Below are positions 53,145 to 62,912 of a stretch of DNA of 64,000 nucleotides, in pieces. Position 1 is the first letter of the stretch. The number at the start of each line of letters is the position of its first letter. The notes beneath the pieces are model-generated. The model was given only the letters and a program-made list of their open reading frames with translations, was not told where the DNA came from and did not search any database. This DNA comes from an uncultured Alistipes sp. (GTDB lineage: Bacteria > Bacteroidota > Bacteroidia > Bacteroidales > Rikenellaceae): contig CANQIF010000002.1 of assembly GCA_947623965.1 (NCBI GenBank), positions 1 through 64,000 on the forward strand. Direction: 5' to 3'. The position numbers and the translations under genes are program-made.

Positions 53145-53211
53145 TATGCCCTAAAACGGGGAAATCGCAAAAATAGAACTTAAACAATTACCAATTTAAC
53201 CGTTACATCTT

Positions 53212-53622
53212 ATGAAAGTATCTCACATCGAACACCTGGGCGTTGCCGTGAAGAGTCTCGACGAAGCCATTCCCTACTGGGAAAACGTATTGGGTCTGAA
53301 GTGCTACGCCATCGAGGAGGTAGCCGACCAGAAGGTCCGCACGGCCTTCTTCAAGCTGGGCCAGACGAAGATCGAGTTGCTCGAGCCGACCTCGGAGGAT
53401 TCGACGATCGCCAAGTACATCGAAAACCGCGGCGTGGGCATCCACCACATGGCCCTCGCCTGCGAAAACATCGAGGAGCAGCTCGCCGACGCCGAGGCGA
53501 AGGGCATCCGCCTTATCGACAAGACGCCGCGCAAGGGCGCCGAGGGGCTCACGATCGCCTTCCTGCACCCGAAATCGACGCAGGGCATCCTCACTGAGCT
53601 GTGCGAAAACAAGAACAAGTAA
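53212..53622 (+). CDS. mce: Methylmalonyl-CoA epimerase
   Basis: A 136-residue glyoxalase-fold enzyme. It begins KVSHIEHLGVAVKSLDEAIPYW with the metal-binding His, then KIELLEPTSEDSTIAKYIE and GIHHMALAC, with a Glu-containing C-terminal strand ILTELCE. It interconverts (R)- and (S)-methylmalonyl-CoA, supplying the S form to the decarboxylase encoded next. The carboxyltransferase gene starts 18 bases later, and a consensus promoter lies upstream. Confidence 0.94.
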   Translation: MKVSHIEHLGVAVKSLDEAIPYWENVLGLKCYAIEEVADQKVRTAFFKLGQTKIELLEPTSEDSTIAKYIENRGVGIHHMALACENIEEQLADAEAKGIRLIDKTPRKGAEGLTIAFLHPKSTQGILTELCENKNK

Positions 53623-53640
53623 ATCTTACGCAACCGAATC

Positions 53641-55206
53641 ATGAGCGAAATTCAAGCTAAAATCAACAAACTGATCGAAAACCGCGAGACGGCGCGTCTG
53701 GGCGGCGGTCAGAAACGGATCGACGCGCAGCACGCCAAGGGCAAGTACACGGCCCGCGAACGCATCCAGATGCTGCTCGACGAGGGTTCGTTTGAGGAGT
53801 TCGATATGTTCGTGACGCACCGCTGCTACGACTTCGGCATGGATCGGAGCCACACTTTCGGCGACGGCGTCGTGACGGGCTACGGCACGATCGGCGGCCG
53901 TCTGGTCTACGTCTTCGCGCAGGACTTCACCGTGACGGCCGGTTCGCTGTCGCTGTCGATGTCCGACAAGATCTGCAAGGTGATGGATCTGGCCATGCGC
54001 AACGGCGCCCCCTGCATCGGTCTGAACGACTCGGGCGGCGCCCGCATCCAGGAGGGCGTCAACGCCCTGGCCGGCTATGCCAACATCTTCCAGCGCAACG
54101 TGATGGCCTCGGGTGTCATTCCGCAGATCTCGGCCATCTTCGGCCCCTGCGCCGGCGGTGCGGTCTACTCGCCCGCGCTGACCGACTTCATCATCATGAA
54201 GAAGCAGACCTCGAACATGTTCCTCACCGGCCCGAAGGTCGTCAAGACCGTGACGGGCGAGGACGTGACGCAGGAGCAGCTGGGCGGCGCCACGATGCAC
54301 ACCACCCGCTCGGGCGTGGCCCAGTTCGCCGTCGATACGGAGGAGGATGGCATCGCGCTCATCAAGAACCTGCTCTCGTACCTGCCGCAGAACAACATGG
54401 AGGATGCACCGCTGGCCGTCTGCACGGATGCCGCCACGCGTCTGGAGGATTCGCTCAACGAGATCATCCCCGATAACATCAACAAGCCCTACGATATGGC
54501 CGAGGTGATCCGCGCCATCGTCGATAACGGCGAGTATCTGGAGCAGGCGGCCGGCTTCGCCAAGAACATCATCACCTGCTTCGCCCGCTTCAACGGACAG
54601 TCGGTGGGCATCATCGCCAACCAGCCGAAGTACATGGCCGGCGTGCTCGACATCAATGCCAGCCGCAAGGCCGCCCGCTTCGTGCGCTTCTGCGACGCTT
54701 TCAATATTCCGCTGGTGACGCTGGTCGATGTGCCGGGCTTCCTGCCGGGTACGACCCAGGAGTACGGCGGCGTCATCACGCACGGCGCCAAGCTGCTCTT
54801 CGCCTACTGCGAGGCGACGGTGCCGAAGATCACCGTTACGCTGCGCAAGGCCTACGGCGGCGCCTACATCGTGATGTCGTCGAAGCATATCCGCGGCGAT
54901 ATCAACTACGCATGGCCGACGGCCGAGATCGCTGTGATGGGTGCCGGCGGCGCCGTCGAGGTGCTCTACGGCAAGGAGCTCAAGGAGCTCGCCGACAAGC
55001 CCGAGGAGCGCGCCGCCTTCATCGCCGAGAAGGAGAAGGAGTACAACGACAAGTTCTCGAACCCCTACAACGCCGCCCGCTACGGCTATATCGACGATGT
55101 GATCGAACCGCGCAACACGCGCTTCCGCATCATCCGCGCCCTGCAGTCGCTCGCTACGAAACGGCTGCAGAATCCGCCCAAGAAACATTCGAACATTCCG
55201 CTTTAA
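53641..55206 (+). CDS. mmdA: Methylmalonyl-CoA decarboxylase carboxyltransferase (alpha) subunit
   Basis: A 521-residue acyl-CoA carboxyltransferase. The N-terminal half has [25 protein letters not shown] sequence and the oxyanion-hole stretch [16 protein letters not shown]. The C-terminal half has [19 protein letters not shown] and [13 protein letters not shown] [16 protein letters not shown]. In this operon it moves the carboxyl group from methylmalonyl-CoA to biotin. Neighbouring OadG-, biotin-carrier- and beta-subunit genes make a Na+-pumping decarboxylase more likely than a stand-alone propionyl-CoA carboxylase. Confidence 0.93.
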   Translation: MSEIQAKINKLIENRETARLGGGQKRIDAQHAKGKYTARERIQMLLDEGSFEEFDMFVTHRCYDFGMDRSHTFGDGVVTGYGTIGGRLVYVFAQDFTVTAGSLSLSMSDKICKVMDLAMRNGAPCIGLNDSGGARIQEGVNALAGYANIFQRNVMASGVIPQISAIFGPCAGGAVYSPALTDFIIMKKQTSNMFLTGPKVVKTVTGEDVTQEQLGGATMHTTRSGVAQFAVDTEEDGIALIKNLLSYLPQNNMEDAPLAVCTDAATRLEDSLNEIIPDNINKPYDMAEVIRAIVDNGEYLEQAAGFAKNIITCFARFNGQSVGIIANQPKYMAGVLDINASRKAARFVRFCDAFNIPLVTLVDVPGFLPGTTQEYGGVITHGAKLLFAYCEATVPKITVTLRKAYGGAYIVMSSKHIRGDINYAWPTAEIAVMGAGGAVEVLYGKELKELADKPEERAAFIAEKEKEYNDKFSNPYNAARYGYIDDVIEPRNTRFRIIRALQSLATKRLQNPPKKHSNIPL

Positions 55207-55215
55207 TCGTACCCG

Positions 55216-55572
55216 ATGATGATAGCATTAGCAGTAACAGGCTGGGGCTGGACGGAGATGATCTGGGCAACGGTGATCAGCATTGGGCTCGTCTTCTTCG
55301 TGCTGGTTCTGATGGTCTTCGTGATGAAGCTCTTCGGGGTGATCTTCGCGCAGCAGCATGAGCACAAACTCCCGAAACAGGCCGGCAAGCCCGTTTCGGC
55401 CGGTCTGCTGCACGAGGAGGAGATCGCCGCCATCACGACGGCGCTCAAGCTCTACAAGAGTGCGCTGCACGACCGCGAGTCGGAGGTGCTGACCATTCTG
55501 AGCATCAAGCGTGCCTACTCGCCGTGGAACTCGAAGATCCACGGCTTGACCCAGCTGCCCGACAGAAAATAG
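55216..55572 (+). CDS. OadG-family decarboxylase gamma/delta subunit
   Basis: 118 residues with one N-terminal transmembrane helix (MIWATVISIGLVFFVLVLMVFV) and a hydrophilic C-terminal part. This is the layout of OadG/MmdD subunits that hold the soluble carboxyltransferase on the membrane pump. EEEIAAITTALKLYKSALHD and the C-terminal YSPWNSKIHGL are typical of Bacteroidales members. It lies 9 bases after mmdA; a 162-base gap separates it from the biotin carrier. Confidence 0.88.
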   Translation: MMIALAVTGWGWTEMIWATVISIGLVFFVLVLMVFVMKLFGVIFAQQHEHKLPKQAGKPVSAGLLHEEEIAAITTALKLYKSALHDRESEVLTILSIKRAYSPWNSKIHGLTQLPDRK

Positions 55573-55734
55573 GAAAATCGATTCCGGCGATTCGCCGCTC
55601 CGGCCCCTGCGGGGACCCTCCGATGCGCTTCGCGGCCTTGTCCGGCGGGGATGATCGGGATGGGGTGCTCCTCCGCGGTGCGGAGGAAGGCTCCGGCGGC
55701 GATTCGCAACTGAAAAAAAGCAAACAAAAGAACA

Positions 55735-56196
55735 ATGAAAGATTACGCATTGAAGATCAACGGCCACACCTACAACGTGCAGATTGACGAGATCGACGAG
55801 AACTCGACGCTGGCGCGCGTAACCGTGAACGGTACGCACTACGAGGTGGAGATCGAGGGCGGCAAGGGCGCCGCCGTGGCCAAACCGCAGGTGGCTCCCG
55901 CCCTGAAGCAGGCCGACAGCGCCCGGATCACGCCCGCCACGGCCGTCGCCTCGACGCCGGTCAAAACTCCCGCAGCCGCCGCTGCCGGAGCGATCAAGTG
56001 CCCGCTGCCGGGTACGGTGCTCGGCGTGAAAGTCGCCGTGGGCGACACGGTGGCCGTCGGACAGACGCTGCTCGTGCTGGAGGCCATGAAGATGGAGAAC
56101 AACATCGACTCGGACCGCGCCGGCGTCGTGAAGGAGATCCTTGTTCAGCAGGGCGCTACGGTGATGGAGGGTGATAACCTAATCGTGATCGGATAG
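55735..56196 (+). CDS. Biotin carrier subunit of methylmalonyl-CoA decarboxylase
   Basis: 153 residues. A beta-rich N-terminal region ([15 protein letters not shown]) is joined by an Ala/Pro-rich linker (about 62-86) to a biotinyl domain. The biotin-accepting Lys is K119 in LEAMKMENN. It shuttles the carboxyl group from the carboxyltransferase to the membrane beta subunit. An apparent strong ribosome site is not seen, but the A-rich leader before the ATG is typical here. The beta subunit gene starts 2 bases after its stop. Confidence 0.93.
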   Translation: MKDYALKINGHTYNVQIDEIDENSTLARVTVNGTHYEVEIEGGKGAAVAKPQVAPALKQADSARITPATAVASTPVKTPAAAAAGAIKCPLPGTVLGVKVAVGDTVAVGQTLLVLEAMKMENNIDSDRAGVVKEILVQQGATVMEGDNLIVIG

Positions 56197-56198
56197 TC

Positions 56199-57407
56199 AT
56201 GATACCCTTCCTCGCATCGAATTTCGCGCTGGAGAGCCTCGAAAAGTTCCTGGGTTCGATGGGCTTCACGGCCATCTTCGCAGGAATGCAGTGGGGGAAT
56301 CTGGTGATGATCGCCATCGCCTTCTTCCTGCTCTACCTCGCCATCAAGAAGCAGTACGAGCCGATGCTGCTCATGACGATCGCCTTCGGCATGCTGCTGA
56401 CGAACCTGCCGGGTGCCGGCCTCTTCCACGAGGAGCTCTTCGCGGGAGGCCATATCCACTGGGGCGAGTTCGTGAAGCAGAACCCCGGTCTGCTCGATTA
56501 CCTCTATCTGGGCGTCAAGCTCGGCATCTATCCCTGCCTTATCTTCGTGGGGGTCGGCGCCATGACCGATTTCGGTCCGCTGATCGCCAATCCGAAGAGT
56601 TTCCTGCTGGGTGCCGCCGCCCAGGCCGGCATCTTCATCACCTTCCTGGCCGCCTTCGCACTGGGCTTCACCCCCGAGCAGGCCGGTTCGATCGGCATCA
56701 TCGGCGGTGCGGACGGCCCGACGGCCATCTTCCTCACCTCGAAGCTGGCGCCCGAGCTGCTGGGCCCGATCGCTGTGGCCGCCTACTCCTACATGGCGCT
56801 CGTCCCGGTGATCCAGCCTCCCATCATGCGGGCCCTTACGACCAAGAAGGAGCGCATGATCAAGATGAGCACGCTGCGCACCGTTTCGAAGACCGAGCGC
56901 ATCGTCTTCCCGATCGTCATCGCCACGATCATCTCGCTGCTGCTGCCCGATGCCGCTCCGCTGATCGGCTCGCTCATGCTGGGCAACCTCATGAAGGAGT
57001 GCGGCGTGGTGGACCGTCTCTCGAAGACCGTGCAGAACGAGTTGATGAACATTGTGGTGATCTTCTTGGGTCTCACGGTAGGTGCCACGGCTACGGCGGA
57101 CACTTTTTTGAGCCCCGCGACGCTGAAGATTCTTTTGATGGGTATCATCGCTTTCGGGATCGGCTCGGCCTGCGGTGTGCTGCTGGCCAAGTTCATGAAC
57201 CTCTTCGCCAAGGAGGGGAACAAGATCAACCCGCTGATCGGTTCGGCCGGTGTCTCGGCGGTGCCGATGGCTGCGCGCGTTTCGCAGAAGGAGGGACAGC
57301 GCGAGAATCCCTCGAACTTCCTGCTTATGCACGCCATGGGTCCCAATGTGGCCGGCGTGGTGGGCTCGGCCGTGGCAGCGGGCATCCTGCTCTCGTTCCT
57401 CGGCTAA
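56199..57407 (+). CDS. Na+-translocating decarboxylase beta subunit
   Basis: A 402-residue polytopic membrane protein of the OadB/MmdB/GcdB family. Family landmarks are [18 protein letters not shown], the ion-site segment [14 protein letters not shown], and [17 protein letters not shown] [15 protein letters not shown] plus [15 protein letters not shown]. It decarboxylates carboxybiotin and exports Na+. It is the last gene of the operon and is followed by a strong terminator. Confidence 0.95.
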   Translation: MIPFLASNFALESLEKFLGSMGFTAIFAGMQWGNLVMIAIAFFLLYLAIKKQYEPMLLMTIAFGMLLTNLPGAGLFHEELFAGGHIHWGEFVKQNPGLLDYLYLGVKLGIYPCLIFVGVGAMTDFGPLIANPKSFLLGAAAQAGIFITFLAAFALGFTPEQAGSIGIIGGADGPTAIFLTSKLAPELLGPIAVAAYSYMALVPVIQPPIMRALTTKKERMIKMSTLRTVSKTERIVFPIVIATIISLLLPDAAPLIGSLMLGNLMKECGVVDRLSKTVQNELMNIVVIFLGLTVGATATADTFLSPATLKILLMGIIAFGIGSACGVLLAKFMNLFAKEGNKINPLIGSAGVSAVPMAARVSQKEGQRENPSNFLLMHAMGPNVAGVVGSAVAAGILLSFLG

Positions 57408-57425
57408 TACAGACTATTGTATCGC

Positions 57426-57461
57426 AAAAAGGACCGGAAATCGACTTTCCGGTCCTTTTTT
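57426..57461 (+). terminator. Terminator of the mce-mmd operon
   Basis: AAAAAGGACCGGAAA pairs with TTTCCGGTCCTTTTTT around TCGACT, giving a long stem and a T run. Confidence 0.93.
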
Positions 57462-57629
57462 CTTGTCTGTCGATCCGAAAAGGGGTAATTTTGACTGCCG
57501 GAACGGGGCGGACCGTGGCGCACGGGCCCGGCGGACGCTGCCGCATGCTGCCGTACGGGCGGAGCCGGATGCCGGAGACCGGATGCCGGATGCTGAATGT
57601 GGAATGCGGAATGCAAACAAAGGAATTGT

Positions 57630-58067
57630 ATGAAGAAGAAGTCGATGAAATTTTGGGTGATCGCTTGCCTCGCGGCGGTGGCGGTATTGCTCGCCGCGGC
57701 TGTCTTGCGGGGGCAGTGGGTGCGTGAACAGTTGGATGCGCGCGGCGAACAGACGGTCGGGACTGTTACGCGGGTCTATTCGCGGGTCGAGCGACGCCCC
57801 TCGCCGGGGTATCGCGGCCATCGCCGGATGCGGGAAGTGACGGTCTATTGGCTCGATTACAGCTATACGGTGGGCGATTCGGCCTACGTGCAGTCCGTGC
57901 ACCGCAACCGCAACCTGATGACGGCCCGTGTCGGCGACCGGGTGCGGGTGTGTTATCTGCCGGACCGGCCGTCGGTGGCGCGAATCGAGCGCGACAGCCT
58001 GAAGAACTATATCCGGCTGGCCGGTTCGAAGCGGCGGCGCCCGGTTCCGCCGCGAAGCGGGAGGTAG
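57630..58067 (+). CDS. DUF3592-like membrane protein
   Basis: 145 residues. One N-terminal helix (FWVIACLAAVAVLLAAAVLRG) is followed by a small beta-rich domain. Its TVGTVTRVYSRV, VTVYWLDYSYTVGD and VRVCYLPDRPSVARI match the pattern of DUF3592 proteins. The start at 57630 has an AGGAA ribosome site 6 bases upstream. Function unknown; no operon partner. Repeat island G begins just after the stop. Confidence 0.72.
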   Translation: MKKKSMKFWVIACLAAVAVLLAAAVLRGQWVREQLDARGEQTVGTVTRVYSRVERRPSPGYRGHRRMREVTVYWLDYSYTVGDSAYVQSVHRNRNLMTARVGDRVRVCYLPDRPSVARIERDSLKNYIRLAGSKRRRPVPPRSGR

Positions 58068-58077
58068 CAGGTGGGGC

Positions 58078-58815
58078 CGCTGCGGCTTCTTCATGAAGCC
58101 GCAAATTCATCATTCAAAATTCAAGATTCAAAATTACAAGGGTCTGCTGGGCACGCTTGGGCTTATTCCCAATTCGGGCAGCAGCCTGCGGAGCGCCGCA
58201 AGTTCGGTCACGAACTGCGGGCCTCCGCTGCCCGGAGGCTGCGGCCCGCTGCGGTTCCTGTCGGAACCGCAAATTCAAGATTAAGAATTCAAGATTCAAA
58301 ATGAAATAATCTTGCTGGACACGCTTGGGCTTACTCCGATTCGGGTCGCAGCCTGCGGAGTGCACGCAAATTCGGATACGAACTGCGGGCCTCCGCCGCC
58401 GGGAGGCTGCGGCCCGCACGGTCCTGACGGACCGATCTTAATTTCGGGCAAGCCCGCAGCCGAGCGGACGGGCAGCATCGACCGCAAGGGAGTTGCAGCC
58501 CTCCGCCCGGGGGCGGCTGCGGGCTGCTGCGCCCATGCGGGCGCAAATTCAGAATTCATAATTCAAGATTCAAAATTGCCACTCGGGCCGCAGCCTGCGA
58601 AGCATCTGCACGAGCGGTAAGCGAGCAGCGGGCCTTCACGGGGCGAAGCTGCGGGCTGCTGCGCCCTGCGGGCGCAAATTCAGAATTCAATATTCAAAAT
58701 TCAGAATTACGAACACGGGCTGCAGCCTGCGGAGTACGCGCACGAAGCAGGCCTGCGGGACGCGAGCTGCGGGTAGGCTGCGGCCCGCACGGCCTTTTCA
58801 TGGCCGAAATTCAAA
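58078..58815 (-). repeat. Mosaic repeat island G
   Basis: About 735 bases in reverse orientation between the DUF3592-like gene and the nqr operon. Variable hairpins: GCGGCTTC/GAAGCCGC (58079-58101), GCGGTTCC-TGTC-GGAACCGC (58250-58269), GCGCCC/GGGCGC pairs near 58538-58555 and 58660-58676, CGGTCC/GGACCG near 58420-58435, and CGGCC/GGCCG near 58788-58804. Four inverted cores lie near 58174, 58340, 58584 and 58714. Confidence 0.85.
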
Positions 58816-58951
58816 ATAAACTGCGGTCCGCCGATCGTTGCGCGTCCGATTTTGCGGTCGAAACCCCTCTTTTGCGACAGGCAGCTGCGTGGTAATTAAG
58901 AATATTTAAGAATAAATCCGCCGAGCCCTCGTTTATCTGGAAAAAATTTCG

Positions 58952-58959
58952 TATTTTCG
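58952..58959 (+). promoter_or_regulatory. Possible nqr operon -7 element
   Basis: TATTTTCG at 58952-58959 differs by one base from TAnnTTTG and lies 72 bases before nqrA. The remaining 58816-59030 has no gene. Confidence 0.4.
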
Positions 58960-59030
58960 CACGCGATTCAGCGTGTTAGCGAAATAACAACGAACACAAT
59001 CATTCAAATACATCAAACACATTAACCATC

Positions 59031-60386
59031 ATGTCGAAAATCATTACTTTACGCAAGGGTCTCGACATCAATCTCGCAGGTGCCGCCTCGAAGCGGCTGA
59101 CGGTCTTGCCGTTAGCCGAAGAGTACGGCCTCTCGCCGCTCGATTTCGAGGGCGTTACTCCGAAGCTGCTGGTTAAAGTGGGCGACGAGGTCAAGGCTGG
59201 TACGCCGCTGTTTTTCAGTAAAGCAGATGAGCGCATCCTCTTCACCTCGCCCGTGAGCGGTACGGTCTCGTCCGTCAACCGCGGGGAGAAGCGCAAGGTG
59301 CTCTCCGTTACGGTCGCCCCCTCGAAAACGCAGTCCTACGAGGAGTTCCCGAAACTCGATCCGCACAAGGCATCGCGCGAGGAGATCGTCGGACTGCTGC
59401 TCCGCTCGGGCCTCTGGCCGATGCTCGTGCAGCGTCCCTACGGCATCATCGCCAACCCCTCGGACAGCCCGAAGGCGATTTTCATTTCGGCCTTCGATTC
59501 GGCGCCCCTCGCCCCCGACTACAACTTCGTGCTGCAGGGCGAGCGCGAGAACCTCGAAGCGGGTCTCGCCCTGCTGGGCCGTCTGACCGCCGGCAAGGTG
59601 CACCTCTCGGTGCGCGCTCATGAGGAGGGGGAGATGACCTCGCTCAAGGGTGTCGAGCTCCACACCTTCGCCGGCAAGCACCCCGCGGGCAACGTCGGCG
59701 TGCAGATCCACCACATCGACCCGATCAACAAGGGCGAAGTGGTCTGGACGATCAACATCCAGGATGTGGCCGTCATCGGCCGCCTGGTCCGCGAAGGCCG
59801 CGTAGACCGGACCCGCACGATCGCCGTCACCGGTTCGGAGGTCGCCGACCCGCAGTACGTCCGCATCATCGCCGGCGCCCGCATCGACTCGGTGCTCGGC
59901 GGCCGCATCAAGCCGCAGGCCGAGGGCGACTCGGTCCGCATCATCTCGGGCAACGTCCTGACCGGCGCCCGCCGCACGATGCAGGAGTTCACGGGCTTCT
60001 ACGCCCACCAGCTGACGGTGATCCCCGAGGGCGACAAGTACGAACTGTTGGGGTGGATGTTGCCGCGGACGAAGAAATTCTCCGTTTCGCGCGCCTACTT
60101 CTCGTGGCTCTGCCCCCGCAAGCAGTACCGGCTCGACACGAATCTCAACGGCAGCGAACGTCCGTTCGTCGTCACGGGGCTCTACGAACGGTATCTGCCG
60201 ATGGACATTTATCCGATGTATCTGCTGAAGGCCTGCATGGCGGGCGACATCGACAAGATGGAGAACCTCGGCATCTACGAGGTGGTCGAGGAGGATTTCG
60301 CCCTCTGCGAGTTCGTCGATCCGTCGAAGATCGCGATCCAGCAGGTGATCCGGGACGGTATTAACTTAATGATTAAGGAGGCATAA
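59031..60386 (+). CDS. nqrA: Na+-NQR subunit A
   Basis: 451 residues, the usual length for this peripheral cytoplasmic subunit of the Na+-translocating NADH:quinone reductase. The N-terminus SKIITLRKGLDINLAG and the biotinyl-like fold segment VKVGDEVKAGTPLF, then FTSPVSGTVSSVNRGEKRK, match NqrA. VRTINIQDV-like VVWTINIQDVAVIGRL is also present. It opens the nqrABCDEF operon; nqrB starts 3 bases after its stop. Confidence 0.95.
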   Translation: MSKIITLRKGLDINLAGAASKRLTVLPLAEEYGLSPLDFEGVTPKLLVKVGDEVKAGTPLFFSKADERILFTSPVSGTVSSVNRGEKRKVLSVTVAPSKTQSYEEFPKLDPHKASREEIVGLLLRSGLWPMLVQRPYGIIANPSDSPKAIFISAFDSAPLAPDYNFVLQGERENLEAGLALLGRLTAGKVHLSVRAHEEGEMTSLKGVELHTFAGKHPAGNVGVQIHHIDPINKGEVVWTINIQDVAVIGRLVREGRVDRTRTIAVTGSEVADPQYVRIIAGARIDSVLGGRIKPQAEGDSVRIISGNVLTGARRTMQEFTGFYAHQLTVIPEGDKYELLGWMLPRTKKFSVSRAYFSWLCPRKQYRLDTNLNGSERPFVVTGLYERYLPMDIYPMYLLKACMAGDIDKMENLGIYEVVEEDFALCEFVDPSKIAIQQVIRDGINLMIKEA

Positions 60387-60389
60387 GCG

Positions 60390-61520
60390 ATGAGCAACTT
60401 GAGAAATTATGTAGACAGGCTGAAGCCGGCCTTCTCCAAGGGCGGCCGGTTGAGCTTCCTCGCCTCGACTTTCGAGGCGTTCGAAACGTTCCTCTTCGTA
60501 CCGAACACGACCACCGCGAAGGGCGCCCACATCCGCGACTGCAACGACATGAAGCGTACGATGATCGTCGTCGTCCTGGCCCTCGTGCCCGCCTTCCTGT
60601 TCGGCTGCTACAACACGGGCCTGCAGGTGCACCTCACCGGTTTCACGGCCTTCCTCTACGGCCTGCTGCGCATCCTGCCGATGGTCTGCGTCTCGTACAT
60701 CGTCGGTCTGGCGATCGAGTTCTACTTCGCGCAGATCCGCGGCCACGAGGTGAACGAGGGCTTCCTCGTCACGGGCTTCCTCATCCCGCTCATCATGCCC
60801 GTCTCGACCCCGCTGTGGATCGTCGCCCTGGCGACGGCCTTCTCGGTCGTCTTCGGCAAGGAGGTCTTCGGCGGTACGGGCATGAACGTCTTCAACCCCG
60901 CGCTGCTGGCCCGCGCCTTCGTCTTCTTCGCCTACACGGCCCACATTTCGGGCGAGCAGGTGTGGTATTCGGACTGGACGATGCTCGGCGCCCGGGTGGA
61001 CGGCGTCTCGGGCGCCACGGCGCTCGAGCACCTCTCGACGACGGGCGAGCTCGGCTTCTCGCCGCTGGACGCCTTCCTGGGCTTCATCCCGGGTTCGTTC
61101 GGCGAGACCTCGACGCTGGCCATCCTGATCGGCGCCGCCGTGCTGCTCTTCACGGGCATCGCCTCGTGGCGCACGATGGTTTCGGTCTTCGCCGGCGGTC
61201 TGGCGATGGGCTACCTCTTCCAGGCTTGCGGCGTGACGGACTATCCCGCCTGGTGGCACCTCATCATCGGCGGCTTCGCCTTCGGCGCCGTCTTCATGGC
61301 GACCGACCCCGTCACCTCGGCGCAGACCGATACGGGCAAATACATCGTCGGCTTCCTGACGGGTGCGATCGCCGTGCTGATCCGCGTGGCCAATCCCGCC
61401 TACCCGGAGGGCATGATGCTGTCGATCCTCTTCATGAACGCCCTGGCTCCGCTGGTGGACTATTTCGTGGTCGAGGCCAACATCGCCCGCCGCCGGAACC
61501 GTGTTAAAACCGCTAAATAA
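60390..61520 (+). CDS. nqrB: Na+-NQR subunit B
   Basis: A 376-residue integral membrane subunit with about 10 helices. The covalent-FMN site is the SGAT motif in VDGVSGATALEHL, with the flavinylated residue predicted as T210. GKEVFGGTGMNVFNPALLARAF is strongly conserved, and FMATDPVTSAQT lies near the C-terminus. It forms much of the Na+ path and quinone site. nqrC begins 9 bases downstream. Confidence 0.95.
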   Translation: MSNLRNYVDRLKPAFSKGGRLSFLASTFEAFETFLFVPNTTTAKGAHIRDCNDMKRTMIVVVLALVPAFLFGCYNTGLQVHLTGFTAFLYGLLRILPMVCVSYIVGLAIEFYFAQIRGHEVNEGFLVTGFLIPLIMPVSTPLWIVALATAFSVVFGKEVFGGTGMNVFNPALLARAFVFFAYTAHISGEQVWYSDWTMLGARVDGVSGATALEHLSTTGELGFSPLDAFLGFIPGSFGETSTLAILIGAAVLLFTGIASWRTMVSVFAGGLAMGYLFQACGVTDYPAWWHLIIGGFAFGAVFMATDPVTSAQTDTGKYIVGFLTGAIAVLIRVANPAYPEGMMLSILFMNALAPLVDYFVVEANIARRRNRVKTAK

Positions 61521-61529
61521 GTCTGTCGT

Positions 61530-62255
61530 ATGAACAAGAACAGTAACAGCTATATCGTCATCTACGCGACGGTGATGGTCGTCGTCGTGGCGACGCTGCT
61601 GGCCGTCGCGGCCATGGCGCTCAAGTCGCGGCAGAATGCCAACGTGCTCAACGAGAAGAAGGATGCGATCCTCGAAGCCCTCTCGGCCTCCGACCGCGAC
61701 TACGACGCCTACGTGACGGCCTATGCCGTCGATGCCGAGGGCGCGCGGATCGACGGCGTCACGGGCGACGAAGCGCTCCAGATGCTCTTCGATCTGAAGG
61801 GCGCCTTCGGGGCGGGCCGCTATCCCGTTTTCGAGGCGGAGGACGGCCGCATCGTGCTGCCCGTCACCGGCTCGGGACTTTGGGGCCCGATCTGGGGATA
61901 CGTGGCTCTGGAGCAGGATATGAATACCGTGGCGGGCGCCGTCTTCGGCCATGCGAGCGAGACCCCGGGTCTGGGTGCCGAGATCGCGACGCCCAAACAC
62001 CAGGCGCTCTACGTCGGCAAGACCCTCTTCGAGGGGAACGACTTCGTCTCGGTGACGCTGCGCAAGGGCGGTGCCAAGGATCCCGCCCACGAGGTGGACG
62101 CCATCACGGGCGGCACGAAGACCTCGGACGGCGTGACGGCGATGCTGCGCGCGAGCCTCGGGGCCTACGTGCCGATGCTCGAAGCGAAGCGCGCCGCCGC
62201 TGCGGCCGCTGCCGCCACGGAGTGTGAAACGAATAACGCAGAAAACAATGAGTAA
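61530..62255 (+). CDS. nqrC: Na+-NQR subunit C
   Basis: 241 residues with one N-terminal helix and a large periplasmic FMN-binding domain. [14 protein letters not shown] and GLGAEI are conserved. The flavinylation motif reads [10 protein letters not shown], so T196 is the likely FMN-bearing residue; the common motif is SGAT, and the Gly-for-Ala change is minor. The Ala-rich C-terminus ([19 protein letters not shown]) is unusual. Its stop overlaps the nqrD start by 8 bases. Confidence 0.93.
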   Translation: MNKNSNSYIVIYATVMVVVVATLLAVAAMALKSRQNANVLNEKKDAILEALSASDRDYDAYVTAYAVDAEGARIDGVTGDEALQMLFDLKGAFGAGRYPVFEAEDGRIVLPVTGSGLWGPIWGYVALEQDMNTVAGAVFGHASETPGLGAEIATPKHQALYVGKTLFEGNDFVSVTLRKGGAKDPAHEVDAITGGTKTSDGVTAMLRASLGAYVPMLEAKRAAAAAAAATECETNNAENNE

Positions 62256-62901
62256 GGAGAAAGAGCCGATCTTTTCGGCGAAAAATCTGAAATATCTGAC
62301 CGGTCCCTTCTCGGCGAACAACCCGGTCATCGTGCAGATTTTGGGTATCTGCTCGGCGCTGGCCGTCACGGTCCAGCTCAAGCCCGCCATCGTCATGGCA
62401 CTCTCCGTTACGGTCGTCACGGCCTTTTCGAACCTCGTCATGTCGCTGCTGCGCAACGGCGTTCCGTCGCGCATCCGCATCATCGTCCAGTTAGTGGTGA
62501 TCGCCGCGCTGGTGATTCTCGTCGATCAGGTGCTGAAGGCCTACGTCTACGACGTCTCGAAGCAGCTGTCGGTCTATGTCGGTCTGATCATCACGAACTG
62601 CATCGTCATGGGTCGCGTCGAGGCCTTCGCCCTCGGCAACAAGCCCTGGCCCGCCTTCCTCGACGGTATCGGCAACGGCCTGGGGTACGGCATGATCCTC
62701 GTCACGGTGGCCTTCTTCCGCGAGCTGCTCGGCTCGGGCACGCTCCTCGGACTGCGCGTCATTCCCGAGAGCTGGTACGTCGCCGAGGGAGGCTTCTACG
62801 CCAACAACGGCTTGATGCTCTTCCCGCCGATGGCGCTCATCATCGTCGGCTGCATCATCTGGATCCACCGTTCGCGAAACAAGGACTTACAGGAAAAATA
62901 G
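62248..62901 (+). CDS. nqrD: Na+-NQR subunit D
   Basis: 217 residues with six hydrophobic helices, paralogous to NqrE and Rnf[21 protein letters not shown] and [18 protein letters not shown] hold the Cys and acidic positions of the intramembrane iron site. The start at 62248 ([10 protein letters not shown]) overlaps the nqrC stop; an upstream ATG would extend deeper into nqrC and is not favoured. Confidence 0.94.
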   Translation: MSKEKEPIFSAKNLKYLTGPFSANNPVIVQILGICSALAVTVQLKPAIVMALSVTVVTAFSNLVMSLLRNGVPSRIRIIVQLVVIAALVILVDQVLKAYVYDVSKQLSVYVGLIITNCIVMGRVEAFALGNKPWPAFLDGIGNGLGYGMILVTVAFFRELLGSGTLLGLRVIPESWYVAEGGFYANNGLMLFPPMALIIVGCIIWIHRSRNKDLQEK

Positions 62902-62912
62902 GAGGATAGCTT

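Noticed and set aside
53626..55188. A 520-codon minus-strand frame opposite mmdA
   Set aside because: Mirror frame of a well-conserved carboxyltransferase; its composition is His/Asp/Val/Arg/Gly-rich with no known fold.
36363..58815. CRISPR arrays as an explanation for the repeat islands
   Set aside because: Units are not regularly spaced, spacers are not unique sequences of uniform length, modules are hairpins of different types, and no cas genes are present.
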